Shown in pieces: positions 1-3,459 of a DNA stretch of 5,407 nt. The DNA comes from an uncultured Clostridia bacterium (lineage in GTDB: Bacteria > Bacillota > Clostridia > Oscillospirales > Oscillospiraceae), in the NCBI GenBank assembly GCA_937915065.1, contig CALDMR010000169.1:1-5407 (forward strand). Reading direction: 5' to 3'. The notes beneath the pieces were generated by a model. That model searched no databases. It was not told the DNA's origin and saw nothing but the letters and a program-made list of their open reading frames with translations. The first letter of the stretch is position 1, and the number at the start of each line of letters is the position of its first letter. Made by a program: the position numbers and the translations under genes.

Positions 1-562
1 TTGCCGCTTTGCTTTTCTCCGGGCAAAGGGTTGCCAGTCCCTGCTCCGAAGGCAGCTCTATGTTGACGCTCAGCCGGTCTGCCAACAGCCCCAGCTGCTG
101 AACCAGTTCCGGCGCAGCTCCCGGGATGGTCTTGGCGTGAATATAACCGTTGAAGCGGTATTCGTGGCGCAGGATCGACAGGCAGCGGATCATGCATTCC
201 ATGGTGTAATCCGGATTTTTGATGACGCCGGAGGAAAGAAAGAGGCCCTCAATATAATTGCGACGGAAAAAGCCGATGGTGAGCTCTGCCAGTTCCCGGG
301 GCGTAAAGACGGCCCGGGGCACATCGTTGCTGCGGCGGTTGACGCAGTATTTGCAGTCGCAGATACAATAGTTGGTCATCAGGACTTTCAGCAATGTGAT
401 GCACCTGCCATCGGCAGAGAAACTGTGGCAGCAGCCGTTGATGGTGGAAGTAGTATTTCCGATGCGCCCCGGCTGAAAGCTGCGCCGCACACCGCTGGAA
501 GTGCAGGCGGCATCGTACTTTGCTGCATCGGCAAGAATTTTCAGTTTATCCATCAGTTCCAT
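1..562 (-). CDS. Putative DNA modification/repair radical SAM protein (N-terminal part, cut by window edge)
   Basis: The first 187 codons are present; family members are roughly 400 residues, so a bit over half lies beyond the left edge. The protein opens with MELMDKLKILADAAKYDAAC, followed by TSSG, typical of the family annotated as putative DNA modification/repair radical SAM protein. The radical SAM cluster motif CxxxCxxC is C66, C70 and C73 (TNYCICDCKYCVNRRSND), which should hold a [4Fe-4S] cluster that cleaves S-adenosylmethionine. The segment EGLFLSSGVIKNPDYTME (residues 105-122) and DRLSVNIELPSE (162-173) are also family-typical. As I recall, the family is always paired with a second gene whose product is sometimes fused to a uracil-DNA-glycosylase-like domain, hence the repair label; the reaction is unknown. 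The partner would be expected past the left edge. Start ATG at 562 has GGAGG six bases upstream (569-573); ATG 553 is an in-frame alternative without such a site. The gene has its own promoter. Confidence 0.88.
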   Translation of the reverse strand, partial: MELMDKLKILADAAKYDAACTSSGVRRSFQPGRIGNTTSTINGCCHSFSADGRCITLLKVLMTNYCICDCKYCVNRRSNDVPRAVFTPRELAELTIGFFRRNYIEGLFLSSGVIKNPDYTMECMIRCLSILRHEYRFNGYIHAKTIPGAAPELVQQLGLLADRLSVNIELPSEQGLATLCPEKSKAA

Positions 563-568
563 AAGCGC

Positions 569-573
569 CTCCG
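569..573 (-). promoter_or_regulatory. Ribosome binding site of the radical SAM gene
   Basis: GGAGG on the minus strand lies six bases before ATG 562. It decides for this start over the in-frame ATG at 553, which has no comparable site at the right distance. Confidence 0.8.
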
Positions 574-575
574 GA

Positions 576-587
576 AAACAAACGTTC
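576..587 (-). promoter_or_regulatory. Possible LexA (SOS) operator in the radical SAM leader
   Basis: On the minus strand this reads GAAC-GTTT-GTTT, which fits the Gram-positive LexA/DinR box GAAC-N4-GTTY. It lies about 10-20 bases downstream of the predicted transcription start, where a repressor could block elongation or initiation. Control by LexA would suit a DNA-repair gene. A short, AT-rich motif like this can occur by chance, so this is an inference. Confidence 0.35.
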
Positions 588-603
588 CATTATGTTGATT
601 CAT

Positions 604-632
604 ACTATATAGAATAAATGTTCGATTGTCAA
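604..632 (-). promoter_or_regulatory. Sigma-A-type promoter of the radical SAM gene
   Basis: Read on the minus strand, a perfect -35 box TTGACA (627-632) is followed by 17 bases and a -10 box TATAGT (604-609). Transcription would start near 597, giving a leader of about 35 bases before ATG 562. The promoter sits after the terminator of the upstream lipoprotein gene, so the radical SAM gene is independently transcribed. Confidence 0.75.
612..623 (-). promoter_or_regulatory. Imperfect second LexA-like box in the promoter spacer
   Basis: The minus strand reads CGAAC-ATTT-ATTC from 624 to 612. The left half is a perfect LexA half-site and the right half differs from GTTC at one base. It lies between the -35 and -10 boxes of the radical SAM promoter, a classic operator position. 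It is weaker than the copy at 576-587 and could be chance. Confidence 0.25.
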
Positions 633-650
633 GGGCTTATGAAAAATGGC

Positions 651-692
651 ACAAAAAAGGAGGGCAGACGCCGCAGCGCCCGCCCTCCTTTT
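651..692 (-). terminator. Intrinsic terminator of the lipoprotein gene
   Basis: An 11-base perfect inverted repeat pairs 655-665 (AAAAGGAGGGC) with 682-692 (GCCCTCCTTTT), around a 16-base loop. On the minus strand the GC-rich stem is followed by six T residues (653-658), as expected for a Rho-independent terminator. It begins 10 bases after the lipoprotein stop codon and precedes the radical SAM promoter. Confidence 0.85.
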
Positions 693-701
693 GCTGCAAA
701 A

Positions 702-1484
702 TCAGGAAAGGGAGAAGGAAGTGTAGGAAGTATACAGAAGTTCAGACCAAGCGTCTGCGTCCAGGGATGCAGGGGCGTCTTCGGATGTGTTCCAGTTTTC
801 ATACCAGTTAAAGCCGGCCGTTTTTTCAACAAAACCATCAAACACGGTGGCTGCGATTGCGTTATATTCTGCTTCGCTGATGGGGGCGTTATTTTGGTCT
901 GAACAGGTAATTTGGGGTTCGGCGCCTTCGCTGGCATAAATTGTGGTTTTCTGGGCCAGCGGCAAAGTCTTGACCTGGCTGTTTTCTAAAAAAAGCGCGC
1001 GTTTGTTTTCGTAGTATTCTGCTGCGCCGTTTTTGAGAAAGTCATCAAATACATAGTACAGGGTTCCGGTTTGGGGATCTTCGTAGACGGGCACACTGTC
1101 GGTGATCAAATCTGCCTGGGAATCGCCCTCGGTAGTTTCATAAATGCAGAGATCCAATGCGTCAAAGCTTTCGCTGACCTCATAAAAATAAGCGGAGGTA
1201 TACTGACCGGTTCCACCCATGGCTGCTGCAATCAGTTCCAATCTGCCGTTTTGATCCAAATCGGTGACGGTATACGCCCACACATCGTATGCATCTTCTT
1301 CGGCCAATGCGAGCCAAAGGTCTCGGTTGTCAACCATTAAGTCGATTTGTGCTTGCGGAGTCGTATAATCGGGGATATCGTTTTCTGCAGAAGATGGAGC
1401 TGTTTGGGTTCCGGCACAGCCGCTTAAAAAAACTGCGGAAGTCAGCGCTGTGAGCGCCGCCGCGGCATACAGAGTTTGTTTCAT
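702..1484 (-). CDS. Secreted lipoprotein of unknown function
   Basis: The 260-residue product begins with a lipoprotein signal peptide: a basic MKQ start, a hydrophobic stretch (residues 5-20) and a lipobox LSGC (20-23), so C23 should be lipidated and the protein anchored outside the membrane. A Ser/Thr/Pro/Ala-rich linker (about 24-45) leads into an acidic domain. Residues 75-83 read DLDQNGRLE, a DxDxNG loop like those that bind calcium; the usual glutamate at EF-hand position 12 is absent, so it is not a full EF-hand. Such loops are common in Clostridia surface lipoproteins. No enzymatic motif or transporter feature is visible, and I do not recognise a named family. The start is uncertain by one codon: AGGAGG (1495-1500) is ten bases from ATG 1484 but seven from an in-frame TTG at 1487, which would give 261 residues. 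It is monocistronic, with its own promoter and terminator. Confidence 0.85.
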   Translation of the reverse strand: MKQTLYAAAALTALTSAVFLSGCAGTQTAPSSAENDIPDYTTPQAQIDLMVDNRDLWLALAEEDAYDVWAYTVTDLDQNGRLELIAAAMGGTGQYTSAYFYEVSESFDALDLCIYETTEGDSQADLITDSVPVYEDPQTGTLYYVFDDFLKNGAAEYYENKRALFLENSQVKTLPLAQKTTIYASEGAEPQITCSDQNNAPISEAEYNAIAATVFDGFVEKTAGFNWYENWNTSEDAPASLDADAWSELLYTSYTSFSLS

Positions 1485-1494
1485 CAATCTATAA

Positions 1495-1500
1495 CCTCCT
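1495..1500 (-). promoter_or_regulatory. Ribosome binding site of the lipoprotein gene
   Basis: A perfect AGGAGG on the minus strand. The distance is seven bases to TTG 1487 and ten bases to ATG 1484, so the spacing favours TTG while codon preference favours ATG; the mature lipoprotein is the same either way. Confidence 0.8.
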
Positions 1501-1514
1501 TATTTTATAGCCCG

Positions 1515-1543
1515 ATTATATGGCCGGGAAAAGATGAATGCAA
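1515..1543 (-). promoter_or_regulatory. Sigma-A-type promoter of the lipoprotein gene
   Basis: On the minus strand TTGCAT (1538-1543) is followed by 17 bases and a perfect TATAAT (1515-1520). Transcription would start near 1508, leaving a short leader of about 20-25 bases that contains the AGGAGG site. Confidence 0.7.
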
Positions 1544-1648
1544 CAAAGTCAGAGTGACAAAAAATCACAAAATGGTAACAGAGAAAAAGCGGGCTGAAGC
1601 GCAACGGAATTCAGAACAATGGGCTGGTCGAATGAACGGAGGAACAGC

Positions 1649-1677
1649 TTGTTTCATGACCGCAAATACGCTATAAT
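1649..1677 (+). promoter_or_regulatory. Probable promoter of the GNAT gene
   Basis: A perfect -10 box TATAAT (1672-1677) lies 25 bases before the ATG. The -35 hexamer at the ideal 17-base spacing is TTGTTT (1649-1654), matching only the first three consensus bases, so the promoter may be weak or activator-dependent. Transcription would start near 1684, just before the ribosome binding site. Confidence 0.5.
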
Positions 1678-1687
1678 AACCGGCAGT

Positions 1688-1695
1688 AAAGGAGG
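1688..1695 (+). promoter_or_regulatory. Ribosome binding site of the GNAT gene
   Basis: AAAGGAGG ends seven bases before ATG 1703. It fixes this start against the in-frame ATG at 1619, which lacks such a site and lies upstream of the predicted -10 box. Confidence 0.85.
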
Positions 1696-1702
1696 GATAC
1701 AA

Positions 1703-2188
1703 ATGGAAATTCGGAAAACAGAACAGCAGGACCTGGATGAAGTGCTGGCTCTTTATGCGGCGGCCCGGGCCTTTATGCGTACCAGCGGTAATCCGAATCA
1801 ATGGACCGACGGTTATCCGCCCCGGGAATTGATTGCCCGGGAAATAGAACAGGGCTTCAGCTATGTTTGTTTGGATGATGGTGCGATTGCCGCTGTGTTT
1901 TCTTTGACGGAGGGCGAGGATCCCACCTATCGGATTATTTATGACGGAGCCTGGCTGAAAGATGGCCCCTATAGAACGGTGCACCGGATTTGCGTGGCAA
2001 AGCAGGGGCGGGGTGTGGGTGCTTTTTGTCTGCAATGGTGTATGGAACAGTGCGGTAATCTTCGCGTTGACACACATCGGGACAATCAGCCCATGCAGGC
2101 GCTACTGAAAAAGTGCGGATTTACCTATTGCGGGCGGATCATCATTGCCGATAGTTCGGAACGGCTCGCTTTTCAAAAAACGAAATAA
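1703..2188 (+). CDS. GNAT family N-acetyltransferase
   Basis: The 161-residue product has the length and layout of a single-domain GNAT enzyme, which moves an acetyl group from acetyl-CoA to an amine in the cytoplasm. The N-terminus MEIRKTEQQDLDEVLALYAA is the usual first strand and helix. Motif A is VHRICVAKQGRGVGAFCLQW (93-112), where Q101-G-R-G104-V-G106 matches the Q/RxxGxG/A pyrophosphate-binding loop. Motif B is seen in RVDTHRDNQPMQALLKKCGF (121-140), with N128 and the C-terminal GF turn typical of the fold. The substrate cannot be told from sequence: GNATs of this look act on small molecules, peptides or protein termini. The neighbours give no hint: the gene is transcribed alone, divergent from the lipoprotein and convergent with the aldolase. 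Confidence 0.88.
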   Translation: MEIRKTEQQDLDEVLALYAAARAFMRTSGNPNQWTDGYPPRELIAREIEQGFSYVCLDDGAIAAVFSLTEGEDPTYRIIYDGAWLKDGPYRTVHRICVAKQGRGVGAFCLQWCMEQCGNLRVDTHRDNQPMQALLKKCGFTYCGRIIIADSSERLAFQKTK

Positions 2189-2190
2189 AA

Positions 2191-2235
2191 AAGCAGCCGC
2201 CTTGTGAAAGAGAGCAAGGCGGCTGCAGCTTTGTT
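2191..2235. terminator. Shared bidirectional terminator between convergent genes
   Basis: A perfect 12-bp stem pairs 2193-2204 (GCAGCCGCCTTG) with 2215-2226, around a 10-base loop. On the minus strand it is followed by six T residues (rc of the A-run at 2187-2192), a strong terminator for the threonine aldolase gene that ends at 2239. On the plus strand it is followed by a broken T-run, AGCTTTGTTT, giving weaker but plausible termination for the GNAT gene that ends at 2188. Confidence 0.85.
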
Positions 2236-2238
2236 TGG

Positions 2239-3279
2239 TTATTCTTCCTGGGCAGACAGTTTTTTGAGATGCTCCAGGAACTCGGTTACGGCCTCTTCGG
2301 GCGTGGCCCAGGAAGTTACGAAACGGACACAGGTGTGGTTTTCGTCTGTATGGTGCTGGACTTCAAAGCCATACAGGGGCTGCAGCTTTTCAAGCAGTTC
2401 GTTGGGAAGGATGGGGAAGATCTGGTTGGTGGGGGATTTTACCATCAGGGGGTAACCCAAAGCCTCGATGCCGGCCTGCATAGTCTGGGCCAGGTCGTTG
2501 GCGTGGCGGGCATTGTTCAGGTAGCGATCCTCTTCCAAAATAGCCTTGAACTGAATCCCCAACAGGCGGCCCTTGGCCAGGATAGCGCCGCGCTGCTTCA
2601 TGTGTGAACGGTAGTCCCGCTTTAGGGCGTCGTTGGTAATGACCAGAGCTTCGCCAAACAGGAGGCCGTTCTTGGTTCCGCCGATGGTGAATGCGTCCAA
2701 AGAGGCTGCCAGATCCGTCCAGGTTAAAGGCGCGCAGTGGCTGACCATGCCGTTGCCCAAGCGCGCTCCGTCCATATAGATATAAAGCCCAAGTTCTTTA
2801 CACACATTGTGCAAAGCGGATAATTCCTCTTTTGTGTAGGCGGTTCCGATTTCAGTGGCGTTGGAGATATACACCAGGCGAGGCTGCACCATATGTTCGG
2901 AAGAATGGGCGGCGCAGACGGATCGCACATCTTCCGGCGTCAGCTTTCCATCCGCCGAAGGAACGGAGAGAACCATATGTCCTGTGGCTTGAAGAGCGCC
3001 GGTCTCATGCACCAGAGGGTGGCCGGTACAGGGGGCGATGACTGCTTCCACAGGCCGCAGGAAGGCGGCGCAGGATACAAGGTTTACCTGGGTACCGCCC
3101 ACCAGGAAGTGAATGTCTGCCTCCGGTGCGCCGCACAGATTGCGGATCAATGCCCGGGCCTCGTCGCAATACGCATCCGTTCCATAACCCGGAGTCTGCA
3201 CGGTGTTGGTTTCTGCCAGCGCCTGCATCACCGCCGGATGGGCGCCCTCGCTGTAATCGTTGCAAAAGCTGTAAATCAT
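2239..3279 (-). CDS. ltaE: Low-specificity L-threonine aldolase (PLP enzyme)
   Basis: The 346-residue product is full length for this fold-type I PLP enzyme of the beta-eliminating lyase/threonine aldolase family, which splits L-threonine (and L-allo-threonine) into glycine and acetaldehyde in the cytoplasm. The N-terminus MIYSFCNDYSEGAHPAVMQA and TPGYGTDAYCDEA (29-41) are family signatures. H91 in LVHETGA (89-95) corresponds to the histidine that stacks on the cofactor ring; D170 and R173 in YMDGARLGN (168-176) fit the cofactor nitrogen and phosphate/carboxylate contacts; K203 in IGGTKNGLLFG (199-209) is the Schiff-base lysine. SPTNQIFP (282-289) is a further conserved block. ATG 3279 was chosen because it matches the family N-terminus and has an AAGGGG site ten bases upstream; the frame stays open far upstream, but only as antisense of the helicase. 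It is a single-gene unit with its own promoter and terminator. Stereospecificity cannot be read from sequence. Confidence 0.93.
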   Translation of the reverse strand: MIYSFCNDYSEGAHPAVMQALAETNTVQTPGYGTDAYCDEARALIRNLCGAPEADIHFLVGGTQVNLVSCAAFLRPVEAVIAPCTGHPLVHETGALQATGHMVLSVPSADGKLTPEDVRSVCAAHSSEHMVQPRLVYISNATEIGTAYTKEELSALHNVCKELGLYIYMDGARLGNGMVSHCAPLTWTDLAASLDAFTIGGTKNGLLFGEALVITNDALKRDYRSHMKQRGAILAKGRLLGIQFKAILEEDRYLNNARHANDLAQTMQAGIEALGYPLMVKSPTNQIFPILPNELLEKLQPLYGFEVQHHTDENHTCVRFVTSWATPEEAVTEFLEHLKKLSAQEE

Positions 3280-3322
3280 AATTGAAAATCCCCTTCCAAC
3301 AGAAGCGTTCAAAGTAGTTTTC

Positions 3323-3351
3323 AGTTTATCACGTTCCGGCGACCTTTGCAA
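3323..3351 (-). promoter_or_regulatory. Promoter of the threonine aldolase gene
   Basis: On the minus strand TTGCAA (3346-3351) is followed by 17 bases and TAAACT (3323-3328), each close to the sigma-A consensus. Transcription would start near 3316, giving a leader of about 37 bases to ATG 3279. Confidence 0.6.
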
Positions 3352-3369
3352 TGGCGGGGAATAGAACAG

Positions 3370-3398
3370 TTGACCGAGTATTGATTTTGTATTAGAAT
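3370..3398 (+). promoter_or_regulatory. Promoter of the PcrA helicase gene
   Basis: TTGACC (3370-3375), a 17-base spacer and TAGAAT (3393-3398) form a near-consensus sigma-A promoter. Transcription would start near 3405, with a leader of about 55 bases. Its -35 box lies 18 bases from that of the divergent aldolase promoter, so the two polymerase sites are back to back and could interfere. Confidence 0.7.
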
Positions 3399-3416
3399 AA
3401 ACGGCAGGATAATACA

Positions 3417-3430
3417 CTGCCTGCAGGCAG
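3417..3430. repeat. Perfect 14-bp palindrome in the helicase leader
   Basis: CTGCCTGCAGGCAG equals its own reverse complement and sits about 12 bases downstream of the predicted start of the pcrA transcript and some 16 bases before the ribosome site. No T-run follows, so it is not a terminator. It could be a protein-binding site or a chance palindrome; with no loop it would form at best a small RNA hairpin. Confidence 0.55.
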
Positions 3431-3446
3431 ATTACAAGAGGAATAC

Positions 3447-3452
3447 AGGTGG
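3447..3452 (+). promoter_or_regulatory. Ribosome binding site of the PcrA helicase gene
   Basis: AGGTGG, one mismatch from AGGAGG, lies seven bases before ATG 3460 and supports this start. Confidence 0.65.
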
Positions 3453-3459
3453 CACAAAT

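Larger units (their letters stand above)
1485..1702. other. Divergent intergenic region between lipoprotein and GNAT genes
   Basis: This stretch holds the lipoprotein promoter and ribosome site on the minus strand and the GNAT promoter and ribosome site on the plus strand. Between them (about 1544-1648) I see no convincing gene or RNA structure. A short arm pair GTGA-N7-TCAC (1554-1568) is present but too weak to call an operator. A 35-codon-scale reading frame ending at 1676 has no ribosome site. Confidence 0.6.

Noticed and set aside
137..598. Open frame on the plus strand across the radical SAM gene
   Set aside because: It is antisense to a protein with clear family motifs, has no ribosome site, and its translation resembles nothing.
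618..902. Plus-strand open frame over the terminator and the 3' end of the lipoprotein gene
   Set aside because: It reads through a strong terminator hairpin and antisense to the lipoprotein, with no ribosome site.
1554..1568. CRP/FNR-like inverted arms GTGA-N7-TCAC upstream of the lipoprotein promoter
   Set aside because: The spacing is seven instead of six, the arms are only four bases, and the centre is a plain A-run, so chance is the simpler explanation.
1572..1676. Short plus-strand reading frame of 34 residues between the lipoprotein and GNAT genes
   Set aside because: No Shine-Dalgarno sequence or preceding promoter; its end overlaps the GNAT -10 box, and the composition is not protein-like.
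1619..1702. N-terminal extension of the GNAT protein starting at ATG 1619
   Set aside because: The extension has no ribosome site and spans the predicted -10 box and the AAAGGAGG site; the GNAT fold begins at ATG 1703.
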